From SIG435 sp045530725 (lineage in GTDB: Bacteria; Bacillota; Clostridia; UMGS1810): DNA of 64,000 nt. Under the pieces are notes generated by a model. It was not told where the DNA came from. It did no database searches and worked only from the letters and a program-made list of their open reading frames with translations. This document shows positions 51,323 through 60,089 of this stretch, one piece after another (positions within the stretch are counted from its first letter, which is position 1; each line of letters opens with the position of its first letter). The DNA is taken from contig JAZSCT010000028.1 in the NCBI GenBank assembly GCA_045530725.1, forward strand, positions 1-64,000. Reading direction: 5' to 3'. The position numbers and the translations under genes were made by a program.

Positions 51323-51826
51323 ATGTTATGTTCAAATTGTAAAAAAAGACCCGCAACACTTCACTATAAAGAAATCATAAACGGTGTTACCCATGAAGCC
51401 CACCTTTGTCAGGAATGTGCAATGGCTTCAGGATATGCGGAAGGATTTCACGATCCCCTTGATTTCGGCTCAATTCTTAATGAATTTCTTGGAATAGGCG
51501 CATCAAAAGGCTCACTTAATTCAAGCCATGTCTGCCCCAACTGCGGAACAGACTTTGAAACCTTCAGAACAACGGGTCTTATGGGATGTGAGCATTGCTA
51601 TGAGAAGTTTGAACCAAGACTTGATTCTATGCTGTCTTCCATTCAGACAGGAACTACCCACAAGGGCAAAACATCTTCCAAAGAAGATAACTTGAAAAAA
51701 GAAATGGAATCAAAAATCGAAAGTCTCAAACTTGAACTGAAAAAGAAGATTCAGGAAGAAAAGTATGAAGAGGCAGCGAAGATAAGAGATCAGATCAAAG
51801 AACTGGAGGGAAAGGATAATGAATAA
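51323..51826 (+). CDS. mcsA: McsA, activator of protein arginine kinase
   Basis: 167 residues, AAGGAGGAATTAAT before ATG. It has several C-x2-C zinc motifs (CSNCKK, CQECAM, CPNCGT, CEHCYE) and a C-terminal UVR domain (KIQEEKYEEAAKIRDQIKEL). It stimulates McsB and adapts substrates to ClpC. It overlaps mcsB by 8 nt. Confidence 0.95.
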   Translation: MLCSNCKKRPATLHYKEIINGVTHEAHLCQECAMASGYAEGFHDPLDFGSILNEFLGIGASKGSLNSSHVCPNCGTDFETFRTTGLMGCEHCYEKFEPRLDSMLSSIQTGTTHKGKTSSKEDNLKKEMESKIESLKLELKKKIQEEKYEEAAKIRDQIKELEGKDNE

Positions 51827-52832
51827 ATGGTATTTGGAATCAGGATATCAGGATGATATCGTCATAAGCACCAGAATCCGACTTGCAAGAAACATAAAAA
51901 ATATCCCCTTCCCTTCCAAAATGTCAGAAGAGGACGGAAAAAAAGTCATAGAAACAGTTGAAAGTTCTCTTTCAAGAGTAAGTTACGGATTTGAAAAAGT
52001 CCAAATCTCTGATCTTTCCGATACAGAAAAAAACGTGTATATCGAAGAATACTACTTAAGCCCGAAAATGCTCAAAGGCTTAAAGGAAAAAGCAATGTTT
52101 ATAAGTCAGGACGGAAGGGTTTCCATAATGGCAAATGAAGAAGACCACTTAAGAATCCAATGTATGTATCCCGGGTTCGAACCTGAAAAGGCATATGATG
52201 TGATAACTAAAACCGACGACTGCATATCTGAAAATACTCAGTATGCCTATAGTGAAAAATACGGATTCTTAACCAGTTGCCTTACAAACCTGGGGACAGG
52301 AATGAGGGTTTCCTTTATGGTGCATCTGCCTGCTCTGGTAAAAACCGGTATGGCAAAAAGGCTCTTCGGCGCCCTTTCAAAAATGGGTATTGCCGTAAGG
52401 GGAATATACGGAGAAGGTACTGACTCAAAGGGCGATATCTTCCAGATATCCAATCAGAAAACCCTTGGTGAATCAGAAGAAGAAATCATAAAGAAAATGT
52501 CTGATATTATGACAGAAATCATCTCCAAAGAAAGAGAACTGAGAAACTCAATTCTTCACGAAGACAAACTTTCATTGGAAAATAAAATCTTAAGGTCTCT
52601 CGGCACATTAAAATATGCAACACTTATTGATTCAACCGAAATGATGGAGTGTCTGTCTTATGTAAGACTGGGAGCATCTCTGGGTATAATCGAAAATACA
52701 GACAATAAATTACTTACAAAGATATTTATAGAATTAAGACCATATCACATTGAAAACACATCAGACAAGACTATGAGCATCCGTGAACGTGATGCAAAAA
52801 GAGCAAAACTTATCAAAGAATATCTGAAATAA
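51819..52832 (+). CDS. mcsB: Protein arginine kinase McsB
   Basis: 337 residues. It is a phosphagen-kinase-like catalytic domain with VISTRIRLARNIKNIPFP, the nucleotide-binding Arg residues and the FLTSCLTNLGTGMRVSFMVHLP segment that includes the active-site Cys and the NLGTG pattern. The C-terminal part carries the phosphoarginine-docking RERDAKRAK motif. It phosphorylates arginines on CtsR and on damaged proteins, marking them for ClpCP. It is the third gene of the ctsR operon. Confidence 0.96.
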   Translation: MNKWYLESGYQDDIVISTRIRLARNIKNIPFPSKMSEEDGKKVIETVESSLSRVSYGFEKVQISDLSDTEKNVYIEEYYLSPKMLKGLKEKAMFISQDGRVSIMANEEDHLRIQCMYPGFEPEKAYDVITKTDDCISENTQYAYSEKYGFLTSCLTNLGTGMRVSFMVHLPALVKTGMAKRLFGALSKMGIAVRGIYGEGTDSKGDIFQISNQKTLGESEEEIIKKMSDIMTEIISKERELRNSILHEDKLSLENKILRSLGTLKYATLIDSTEMMECLSYVRLGASLGIIENTDNKLLTKIFIELRPYHIENTSDKTMSIRERDAKRAKLIKEYLK

Positions 52833-52850
52833 TTGAAAGGATGATTGACT

Positions 52851-55307
52851 ATGGAATCGAGATTTAATCAGAATGCAAGAGATGCACTTAATCTTTCTCA
52901 CGAAACAGCCGCTTCCATGGGACACGGATATGTGGGAACAGAGCACATCCTTGCAGGAATACTGAAAGAAGAGAAGACAACAGCATTTACTGCTCTAAAT
53001 AATCAGGGCATCACATATGAAAAAGTGTGTGAAAAAATCGAAGAATACACCCCTGCCAATGAAACAAATGGAGATTTTCAGGAGAAAAATCTTGCCCTTA
53101 CTCCAAGAAGTAAGAGAATCCTTGAACTGAGTTTCGGCGAATCAAGAAGAATGGGCGAAACACACATCGGATGTGAGCATATCCTTCTTGCAATACTGAA
53201 AGAAGGCGAAAGTGTGGCACTAAGAATCCTTCTTGAACTTGGGCTTGATATGAACCTTCTTGCAAATGATATGTTTGCAAGAAACAACCCTTCAGAAAGA
53301 AAGGAAACTCCCTCATCAGGAAACATCAAGAGTCTTGAAGGATTTGGTACAGATCTTACAAAAGTGGCAAAAGAGGGGAAATTTGACCCTATTATCGGAA
53401 GGGATTCAGAGATAGAAAGAGTAATACAAATTCTTTCCAGAAGAACCAAAAACAACCCCTGCCTCATAGGTGAACCAGGTGTGGGAAAAACCGCAGTTGC
53501 AGAAGGTCTTGCACAAAGGATTGTTTCAGGACAGGTGCCTGAAACACTTAAGGGCAAGAAGGTGTTTTCACTTGATCTTTCTTCTATGATTGCAGGTACC
53601 AAATACAGAGGCGAATTTGAAGAAAGAATCAAAAAAGCCCTTGATGATGTGAAAAAGGACAAGTCTGTAATCCTCTTTATCGACGAGGTACACACCATCG
53701 TGGGTGCAGGTGCCGCAGAAGGTGCTATGGATGCGGCAAATATCTTAAAACCTCTCCTTGCAAGAGGAGAACTGCAGATTATCGGTGCCACCACACTTAA
53801 TGAGTACAGAAAAAATATCGAAAAAGACTCTGCACTTGAGAGAAGATTTCAGCCTATCATCGTAGGCGAACCTACTGTGGAAGAAACTATGGAAATCCTT
53901 AAAGGTATCAGACCGAAATATGAAGAACACCATCAGGTGATGATTTCTGATAAGGCGATAGAAGCCGCCGCAAAACTATCATCAAGATATATCACCGAAA
54001 GATATCTTCCTGACAAAGCCATCGACCTTATCGATGAAGCAGGCTCAAAAATGAGAATGCAAAACTTCACTCCTCCATCTGATATAAGACTTCTCGAAGA
54101 AGAAATAGAAGGGGTAGAAAAGAAGAAAAAAGAAGCAATCGACAATCAGGAATTTGAAACTGCGGCGAAACTCCGTGACAAAGAAGAAATCTTAAAAAAG
54201 GAACTTGCCGAAAAGAAGGAAGGATGGCAGGATAGCAATACAAAAGAAAAGAAGATAATCGGAGAAGAAGAAATCTGCGATATCATCACTCAATGGACAG
54301 GAATCCCTGTGAAGAAACTTGCCGACGAGGACAAGGAAAGACTCCTTGATATGGAAAACATCCTTCACAAAAGAGTCATCGGTCAGGATGAGGCAATTAC
54401 TGCTGTTTCAAAGGCTATAAGAAGAGGCAGAGTGGGACTTAAAGACCCTAAGAGACCTACAGGTTCATTCATTTTCTTAGGTCCTACAGGTGTAGGTAAG
54501 ACCGAACTTTGCAAAGCATTGGCAGAGGCAGTATTCGGCGACGAAAATGCCATTATCCGTATCGATATGAGTGAATATATGGATAAACACAATGTGTCAA
54601 AACTCATCGGCTCACCTCCGGGATTTGTAGGATATGAAGAAGGTGGTCAACTTACAGAAAAAGTAAGAAGAAAGCCATATTCCGTAATACTCTTTGACGA
54701 AATAGAAAAGGCACATCCCGATGTGTTTAATATACTTCTTCAGATACTTGAAGACGGCATTCTTACAGACAGTCAGGGAAGAAGGGTTGACTTTAAAAAT
54801 ACCGTTGTAATAATGACATCTAATGTAGGCGCAAGAAAAATCACTCAGCCTGAAAAGAAAGCAATGGGATTCGGAAACAATGATGAGACAAAAACCAACG
54901 AAACCATCAAAACCGAAGTCCTTGGTGAACTTAAGGAAATGTTCCGCCCTGAACTTATCAACAGAATTGATGAAATCATTGTATTCCACAAACTTGAAAC
55001 AGAACACATAGAAGAAATCACAAGACTTATGCTTAAGAATCTTTCACAGAGACTTGAGAGCATGGAAATCTATGTGGAATTTACTCCTGATACAGTAAGT
55101 TACCTTGCAAAGGCAGGTTACGATCCTGTATATGGTGCGAGACCTTTGAGAAGAGCGATACAGACAGAAATCGAAGATATGATTTCTGATGAGATTCTCT
55201 CAGGCAAAATCCAGAAGGGCAAAAAAGCAATAGTTGATATATCAAATGACAAGCCCTGTGTGAAACTTAAAGGCGGAAGACCGAAGAAGGAAGAAACAGA
55301 AGTATAA
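52851..55307 (+). CDS. clpC: ATP-dependent Clp protease ATP-binding subunit ClpC
   Basis: 818 residues from ATG 52851 (AAAGGA 9 nt upstream). Order: double Clp_N repeat (1-145); AAA-1 with Walker A GEPGVGKTAVAEGL and Walker B VILFIDEVHT; a UVR-containing middle domain (KKKEAIDNQEFETAAKLRDKEE); AAA-2 with GPTGVGKTELCKAL and VILFDEIEKAHPD; and ClpB_D2-small. A ClpP-binding loop is expected in AAA-2. It unfolds phosphoarginine-tagged proteins for ClpP and ends the ctsR operon. clpP itself and radA are not in the window. Confidence 0.97.
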   Translation: MESRFNQNARDALNLSHETAASMGHGYVGTEHILAGILKEEKTTAFTALNNQGITYEKVCEKIEEYTPANETNGDFQEKNLALTPRSKRILELSFGESRRMGETHIGCEHILLAILKEGESVALRILLELGLDMNLLANDMFARNNPSERKETPSSGNIKSLEGFGTDLTKVAKEGKFDPIIGRDSEIERVIQILSRRTKNNPCLIGEPGVGKTAVAEGLAQRIVSGQVPETLKGKKVFSLDLSSMIAGTKYRGEFEERIKKALDDVKKDKSVILFIDEVHTIVGAGAAEGAMDAANILKPLLARGELQIIGATTLNEYRKNIEKDSALERRFQPIIVGEPTVEETMEILKGIRPKYEEHHQVMISDKAIEAAAKLSSRYITERYLPDKAIDLIDEAGSKMRMQNFTPPSDIRLLEEEIEGVEKKKKEAIDNQEFETAAKLRDKEEILKKELAEKKEGWQDSNTKEKKIIGEEEICDIITQWTGIPVKKLADEDKERLLDMENILHKRVIGQDEAITAVSKAIRRGRVGLKDPKRPTGSFIFLGPTGVGKTELCKALAEAVFGDENAIIRIDMSEYMDKHNVSKLIGSPPGFVGYEEGGQLTEKVRRKPYSVILFDEIEKAHPDVFNILLQILEDGILTDSQGRRVDFKNTVVIMTSNVGARKITQPEKKAMGFGNNDETKTNETIKTEVLGELKEMFRPELINRIDEIIVFHKLETEHIEEITRLMLKNLSQRLESMEIYVEFTPDTVSYLAKAGYDPVYGARPLRRAIQTEIEDMISDEILSGKIQKGKKAIVDISNDKPCVKLKGGRPKKEETEV

Positions 55308-55353
55308 AAATAGAAAGGACACACCGATTGTATAGGTGTGTCCTTTCTATTTT
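55307..55353 (+). terminator. Terminator of the ctsR operon
   Basis: 19-bp perfect arms (55307-55325, 55335-55353) AAAATAGAAAGGACACACC / GGTGTGTCCTTTCTATTTT; it overlaps the last base of the clpC stop. Confidence 0.92.
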
Positions 55354-55391
55354 GCCACAAATTATTCTGAAACTGAAATTTTTGCGGTGTA

Positions 55392-55409
55392 TGCACCCGT
55401 ACAGGTGCA
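55392..55409. promoter_or_regulatory. Inverted repeat upstream of the small XRE gene
   Basis: TGCACC-CGTACA-GGTGCA, 21 bp upstream of a TATAAT (55430-55435). A candidate operator for one of the neighbouring repressors; unverified. Confidence 0.3.
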
Positions 55410-55480
55410 AGGAAAACATAAAATAAACCTATAATAAAACTAAGCGTTTTGCTCTAATTTAAGTGCAAAGGATTGGTTTT

Positions 55481-55714
55481 ATGATCAGAAACAAGGAAAA
55501 AGAAATTGGAAACAACATCAGAAAATTAAGAGAAAAATCAGGAATGACACAGGAAATGCTCTCTGCGAAACTGCAACTTGCTGGATGTGATATTACAAGG
55601 AGTGCCATTGCAAAAATAGAAGTAGGTCAAAGGCATCTCTACCCTGACGAAATCATTCTGATAAAAGAAATATTAAACACGGATTTTGACACAATATTCT
55701 ACGGAACAAAATAA
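55481..55714 (+). CDS. Small XRE-family DNA-binding protein
   Basis: 77 residues from ATG 55481 (AAAGGA 8 nt upstream). It is a single HTH_3/Cro-CI domain: IGNNIRKLREKSGMTQEMLS, then a CDITRSAIAKIEVGQRHL recognition helix. Nothing else is present, so it is a minimal repressor or antirepressor. It is followed after about 100 bp by a second XRE gene with an S24 domain, an arrangement seen in phage immunity regions and in chromosomal pairs alike. Confidence 0.85.
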   Translation: MIRNKEKEIGNNIRKLREKSGMTQEMLSAKLQLAGCDITRSAIAKIEVGQRHLYPDEIILIKEILNTDFDTIFYGTK

Positions 55715-55763
55715 CAGATTTGTCCAAAGATATTTTTACATGGCAAAGTCCGACCTTTTCTGA

Positions 55764-55792
55764 TTGACACAAACAGAAATTAATAGTATAAT
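55764..55792 (+). promoter_or_regulatory. Promoter of the XRE-S24 gene
   Basis: TTGACA (55764-55769), 17-bp spacer, TATAAT (55787-55792). Confidence 0.8.
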
Positions 55793-55815
55793 TACACGGT
55801 AAAAAGGAGACTCTT

Positions 55816-56454
55816 ATGCAATCATCAATAGGCGAAAGAATAAAGGAACTAAGAGATGAAAATGGCTGGTCACAGGAGCATCTTGCGAAACTTCTTAATG
55901 TGACATCTAAGGGCACAATCTGTAACTATGAGAAAAACTGGAACTGCCCTCCGGGAAAAATGATTGAAAAAATGGCAATCGTTTTTGACGTGACTGTGGA
56001 TTATCTTATAGGGATTTCCGACTTAAGGGAAAGATATGTCCAGTTTATGAAAGGCAGACAGATGCCTGTATTCAAAACATGCGATACTGATGCCCTTATA
56101 AACAAGGAATACTCAAAGATAGAAACCTATATGGAAATTCCCGATTGTGTAAACATAAGAAGAGGAGATTTCTTCGGCATAATAATTGATGACAACAGTA
56201 TTGATAAGTATCACATAAACAAAAACGACATAGTAGTCATCGAAAAGCAACAACTTCCCGAAGCAGGCTCTCTCTGTGCCATTATGGCAAAGAACAAACT
56301 TATGGTAAGAAAATATTATCCGGAAGATGATGTAATCACTCTTGTACCTGATAGTTTTGACGAAAATTATAAAAGTGTCAAATACAATAAAGAAGATGTA
56401 AAAGTCCTTGGTGTAGTCACAAAAGCCGTGATAAACATCCCTGGCATTGCATAG
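55816..56454 (+). CDS. XRE repressor with LexA-like (S24) domain
   Basis: 212 residues, AAAAAGGAGACTCTT before ATG. The N-terminal HTH_3 (IGERIKELRDENGWSQEHLA) is followed by a C-terminal peptidase S24 fold (about 100-205). The S24 part has DDNSIDKYHINKNDIVVIEK (Ser in the position of G-D-S-M, with the flanking residues changed) and a Lys in NKLMVRKYYPED. The Ser/Lys dyad therefore seems retained and RecA-stimulated self-cleavage is conceivable, but the divergent Ser motif leaves this open. It ends 5 bp before tRNA-Arg. Phage-type CI repressors and SOS-independent chromosomal regulators share this layout. Confidence 0.85.
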   Translation: MQSSIGERIKELRDENGWSQEHLAKLLNVTSKGTICNYEKNWNCPPGKMIEKMAIVFDVTVDYLIGISDLRERYVQFMKGRQMPVFKTCDTDALINKEYSKIETYMEIPDCVNIRRGDFFGIIIDDNSIDKYHINKNDIVVIEKQQLPEAGSLCAIMAKNKLMVRKYYPEDDVITLVPDSFDENYKSVKYNKEDVKVLGVVTKAVINIPGIA

Positions 56455-56459
56455 AATAA

Positions 56460-56536
56460 GTGCCTGTAGCTCACTTGGATAGAGTGTCAGACTCCGACTC
56501 TGAAGGTAGTGCGTTCGAATCGCATCAGGCGCGCCA
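56460..56536 (+). tRNA. tRNA-Arg (anticodon CCG)
   Basis: 77 nt including encoded CCA. Acceptor GTGCCTG pairs with CAGGCGC (one G-U); D arm GCTC...GAGT; anticodon arm TCAGA-CTCCGAC-TCTGA, giving anticodon CCG; T arm GTGCG-TTCGAAT-CGCAT; discriminator G. It decodes CGG. Confidence 0.93.
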
Positions 56537-56538
56537 AA

Positions 56539-56570
56539 AAATCCGCACACGAAAAGTGTACGGATTTTTT
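56539..56570 (+). terminator. Terminator after tRNA-Arg
   Basis: AAATCCGCACAC / GTGTACGGATTT with one mismatch, followed by a T-run. Confidence 0.8.
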
Positions 56571-56714
56571 ACTTATCACCTATTCCCTCTTCACTATTCC
56601 CTAAAAAACATTCCAAGTGCAGATTTTTGAAGTAATAAGTAATAGTGAATATGGAAAAGGATTATGTTTTACTTATATAAAAATAACACACCAAATAATT
56701 GTAAATGTCTTTTA

Positions 56715-57566
56715 CTAAAACATCTTCCTCAGTCTGTCTGCAGATTCATACAGATTTTTTACACCTTCAAAGGCATTTTCTTCTGTGAAATCTGCCATAT
56801 ATCTGTCTGCTTCCAGAGTAAGATATCCTTTGTAGTCTATATCCTTTAGTGCCTTTACGATTTCTTCGAAATCTATTTTCATAGAAAATGGAATCGCGTG
56901 TGAATCCTTCCATTGGTCATTGTCGTGGATATGAAGTGCCTGAAGCCTGTTGCCAAGGGCTCTGATGGTATTTGCCGCTCCATCAGATGAACCTCTCATT
57001 TCCGCATGGCCTATATCGAGACAGGCGACGAAGAAATCATCATTTACAATATCTATATGTCGGCAGAAATCTTCCGCAAGAGAACACGCCGCAGGAAGAG
57101 ACTCATCCTTTTCCTTATCCCAACTCCACATATTTTCTGTGGCGATTTTTACTCCGTATTTGTGTGCATCAACGAGGAATCCCTTAAACATTTCTGCATT
57201 TTCTTCAGCAGAAAGCCTGTTTTGAGGATGCACAACACAAATCTCTGCACCTGCAATGGCTGCACATTCAAGCGCTCTCTCTATATAAGAACGAACTGAT
57301 TCATTGTTTGTTGGAAATGGTGCGTGAGCCTGATTGCATATAATACCGTTGTCTTCACCGATTTTTCTTAGTTTCTTTGCGAAATCTATATAGTTTTTCC
57401 CTGCAAGAGGATGATCGTTTTCAGGGATAAATTCGCCTTTTCGTACAATGCACATACGAAACATAGAAAAGTCCCATGCATCAAACCCTGCCTTTGCCAC
57501 ATATTCTACCGCTTTTTCTTCCCCAATTACCTTTGCAATAGATCCGATTTCTGTAGATACTTTCAT
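56715..57566 (-). CDS. Sugar phosphate isomerase/epimerase-like TIM barrel
   Basis: 283 residues. AP_endonuc_2/xylose-isomerase-like fold: GFDAWDFSMFRM in place of the usual GFDGIE strand, CNQAHAPFP, a Glu in KIATENMWSW, VACLDIGHAEMRG (metal ligands D and H), ALHIHDNDQWKDSH and YLTLEADRYM. The metal set E-D-H-E is present, so it is probably an active divalent-metal isomerase or epimerase on a small sugar or polyol. The substrate is not inferable. It stands alone, on the minus strand after tRNA-Arg. Confidence 0.82.
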   Translation of the reverse strand: MKVSTEIGSIAKVIGEEKAVEYVAKAGFDAWDFSMFRMCIVRKGEFIPENDHPLAGKNYIDFAKKLRKIGEDNGIICNQAHAPFPTNNESVRSYIERALECAAIAGAEICVVHPQNRLSAEENAEMFKGFLVDAHKYGVKIATENMWSWDKEKDESLPAACSLAEDFCRHIDIVNDDFFVACLDIGHAEMRGSSDGAANTIRALGNRLQALHIHDNDQWKDSHAIPFSMKIDFEEIVKALKDIDYKGYLTLEADRYMADFTEENAFEGVKNLYESADRLRKMF

Positions 57567-57678
57567 TTTCTCACACTTCCTTACTATTGATAATTAGAAT
57601 ATAACATAAACTTCAATATAATTCAAGTCAGTAAACGAGTATATATTGATTCTGATATCCTGATACAATTTAAATCCT

Positions 57679-57732
57679 TACCAAAAGGGACCGTCCCTTT
57701 TGGTAGTCCCTTTTGGTATGTCCCTTTTGGTA
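57679..57732. repeat. 13-bp repeat: one inverted and three direct copies
   Basis: TACCAAAAGGGAC (57679-57691) is followed by its reverse complement GTCCCTTTTGGTA at 57693-57705, 57706-57718 and 57720-57732, then a partial GTCCCT. The first two copies form a near-perfect hairpin. It lies in the 221-bp gap between the isomerase-like gene and spoIVB. Confidence 0.85.
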
Positions 57733-57751
57733 AGTCCCTAAATCGATTCAA

Positions 57752-57784
57752 AAATGCCCGTCTATTTTGTATAGACGAGCATTT
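57752..57784 (-). terminator. Terminator of spoIVB
   Basis: 14-bp arms (57752-57765, 57771-57784) with one wobble. The minus strand ends GCATTTTTG. Confidence 0.85.
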
Positions 57785-57787
57785 CTC

Positions 57788-59038
57788 CTATTTTGTTTTT
57801 TCTGCCTCTGAGAGCATATTCTCAATAAATATGCCATATCCTCTTGTTGGATCATTCACAAAAACGTGTGTTACTGCACCGATAAGCCGTCCGTCCTGCA
57901 CGATTGGGCTACCACTCATCCCCTGAACAATACCGCCGGTTTTCTGAAGGAGTTTTTTGTCGGTGATGCGTATTATCATTCCTTTGGATGTGTGACTGAA
58001 GTCAGAATTGATTTTTTCTATTTCTATAGTAAATGTTTCTGTCTTCTGATCATCTACATCACATATTATATATGCTTCTCCTTCTCTCACTTCATTTTTC
58101 AGTCCAATGGGTATTGGATTTCCTGATGTAAATTCTCGTATGTCATCTACTTTTCCAAAAATCCCCACAGGAGTGTTACAAAGTATCTCTCCCTTTTTCC
58201 CTTCTCCTGTGAGAAACACCCCCTGAAGTTCTCCCGGTTCTCCCCTTCTGCCCTTTTTTACTGAAAAAACCGTTGCATCATTTATAACGCCTTTTCCCGA
58301 CGGAATAAGTTTGCCTGTGTCAGAATCTGTTATACCGTGACCTAATGATGCAAAAGATTTGTCATTGGGATCTATATAAGTCATAGTGCCGATACCTGCA
58401 GTAGAATCTCTGAGCCACAGTCCTATCTTGTATGCACCTTCCAGTTTGTCAAGTTGCGCTCTCACATTTACCTTATGATATTTCTCATTTCTTAGTATTT
58501 CAAGTTCTATCTTTTCGCCACGTAAATTCTCTATCATTTCTTTTAGTTCATTTGTAGATGTAAGTATTTTTCCATTTGCTTTCTTTACTACATCCCCTGT
58601 ACGGATATTCACATTTTTACAGGGTGACACCTTCACCCCGTCTATCCTCTCAAAGTCTGATATCCCTACCACTAAAAGACCGTCTGTCTTAAGATTGATA
58701 CCGATGCACCTTCCTGATGGGATAAGTTCTTTTGTGTTGATCACATTTAGTCTGACGCTTTTCACATTTATACCAAAGAGGTTCAGATTTGCATCATATT
58801 CGCCTTTTTTTAAAGGAAGTTTCTGTTGGGTTATTTTGTCATCTGACAAAACTCCTGTTTTATTTACCAGTTTGATTGAATATAATTTATTTAAATTAAG
58901 TTTTTGATTTTCATATATTGTAATTCTTTCGGGAACAGATATTATTGAAAATATTGCATATACTAATGAAGAAAATATCAGAATTGCCGAAAGATAAGAC
59001 AGATATTTTTTGAAATTTTTTCTTATCATTTTCTTCAT
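57788..59038 (-). CDS. spoIVB: SpoIVB-type sporulation serine peptidase
   Basis: 416 residues, AAGGATGA before ATG. One N-terminal membrane anchor (about 12-34); a PDZ domain (about 105-190, with NVRTGDVVKKANGKILTST); then the S55 peptidase domain with His in FASLGHGITD, Ser in VQGMSGSPIVQDGRLIGAV and VTHVFVNDPTRGYGIFIENM at the end. SpoIVB is secreted from the forespore and starts the signal that activates pro-sigma-K through SpoIVFA/BofA cleavage. Spo0A, its frequent downstream neighbour, is not next to it here. No sigma-G promoter could be assigned with confidence. Confidence 0.93.
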   Translation of the reverse strand: MKKMIRKNFKKYLSYLSAILIFSSLVYAIFSIISVPERITIYENQKLNLNKLYSIKLVNKTGVLSDDKITQQKLPLKKGEYDANLNLFGINVKSVRLNVINTKELIPSGRCIGINLKTDGLLVVGISDFERIDGVKVSPCKNVNIRTGDVVKKANGKILTSTNELKEMIENLRGEKIELEILRNEKYHKVNVRAQLDKLEGAYKIGLWLRDSTAGIGTMTYIDPNDKSFASLGHGITDSDTGKLIPSGKGVINDATVFSVKKGRRGEPGELQGVFLTGEGKKGEILCNTPVGIFGKVDDIREFTSGNPIPIGLKNEVREGEAYIICDVDDQKTETFTIEIEKINSDFSHTSKGMIIRITDKKLLQKTGGIVQGMSGSPIVQDGRLIGAVTHVFVNDPTRGYGIFIENMLSEAEKTK

Positions 59039-59156
59039 TCATCCTTAAAGTTATTTTGATTTTTACTCTATTTAAGTTAACCGCAAAGAACCTTTCATAT
59101 GCTGACAAAATAATTCATAATTCGTTTCTTTTTCTTAAAATGTCAAATGTTTTGCC

Positions 59157-59186
59157 TTGACACACAAATACCTTTTGGAATATACT
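59157..59186 (+). promoter_or_regulatory. Promoter of rbgA-rnhB-yraN
   Basis: TTGACA (59157-59162), 18-bp spacer, TATACT (59181-59186). Confidence 0.75.
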
Positions 59187-59232
59187 TAGATTAATGTTTA
59201 ATGGAAATTTTTTCATAAAGGATTGATATAAA

Positions 59233-60087
59233 ATGAACTTACAATGGTTCCCGGGACATATGGCGAAAACCCGCAGACTTATAGAAGAAAATCTCAAACT
59301 TGTAGATATTGTCATAGAACTTCTTGATGCAAGAATCCCCCGAAGTTCCAAAAACCCCGAGATAGATTCTCTCATAAAGGATAAACCACGACTAGTGCTT
59401 CTTAATAAATCTGACATAGCAGATGAAAAAGTAACTGATACCTGGATAGACAATTATCGAAAATCCGGCATAAGAGCCCTGGCTATAAGCACATCAAAGC
59501 AAAAGAACTTTAACTTCATATTTTCTCAGATTACAGATATTCTCAAAGAAAAGATCGAAAAGCAGAAAGAAAAAGGAATGGTGAACCGTTCCATAAAAAT
59601 AATGGTGGTAGGAATCCCCAACGTGGGCAAATCTTCATTTATAAATAAACTTGCAAACAGAAAAAGTGCAATCACAGGTGACCGCCCGGGTGTAACCAAA
59701 GGTAAACAATGGATAAGACTCAAAACAGGATTTGAACTTCTTGATACTCCGGGGATACTCTGGCCAAAGTTTGAAGATGAAGAAACAGGACTTAACCTTG
59801 CATTCACAGGGGCAATAAAAGATGAAATAATGGATATGGAATTATTAAGTATGAAACTTCTGGAAAAACTTAAAGTCCTCTACCCTGAGTCCCTTACCCA
59901 AAGATACAAAATGACCGACTTTGAAGATATGAACGGATGGGAAATGCTGAATCTTCTCGGCAAAAAGAGAGGTTTTGTAATCTCAGGGGGAGAAATTGAC
60001 ACTTTAAGAGCGGCAAATATACTTCTTGATGAATTCAGAGGAGCGAAACTCGGGAATCTGACACTTGAAAGAGTACAGGGGGAATAG
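59233..60087 (+). CDS. rbgA: Ribosome biogenesis GTPase RbgA (YlqF)
   Basis: 284 residues. It is a circularly permuted GTPase: QWFPGHMAKTRRLI at the N-terminus, then G4 LLNKSDIAD, G5, G1 VVGIPNVGKSSFINKL, G2 RPGVTKGKQW and G3 LLDTPGILWP. A C-terminal helical domain follows. It acts in late assembly of the 50S subunit. It is first gene of the rbgA-rnhB-yraN operon typical of Firmicutes. Confidence 0.95.
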   Translation: MNLQWFPGHMAKTRRLIEENLKLVDIVIELLDARIPRSSKNPEIDSLIKDKPRLVLLNKSDIADEKVTDTWIDNYRKSGIRALAISTSKQKNFNFIFSQITDILKEKIEKQKEKGMVNRSIKIMVVGIPNVGKSSFINKLANRKSAITGDRPGVTKGKQWIRLKTGFELLDTPGILWPKFEDEETGLNLAFTGAIKDEIMDMELLSMKLLEKLKVLYPESLTQRYKMTDFEDMNGWEMLNLLGKKRGFVISGGEIDTLRAANILLDEFRGAKLGNLTLERVQGE

Positions 60088-60089
60088 AA

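Noticed and set aside
53078..53794. Long minus-strand ORF (238 codons) opposite clpC
   Set aside because: Antisense shadow of the highly conserved ClpC AAA-1 region; Ser/Pro-rich, no start signal.
57679..57732. CRISPR array
   Set aside because: The 13-bp repeats are contiguous or nearly so, without unique spacers of 25-40 nt, and no cas genes are nearby.
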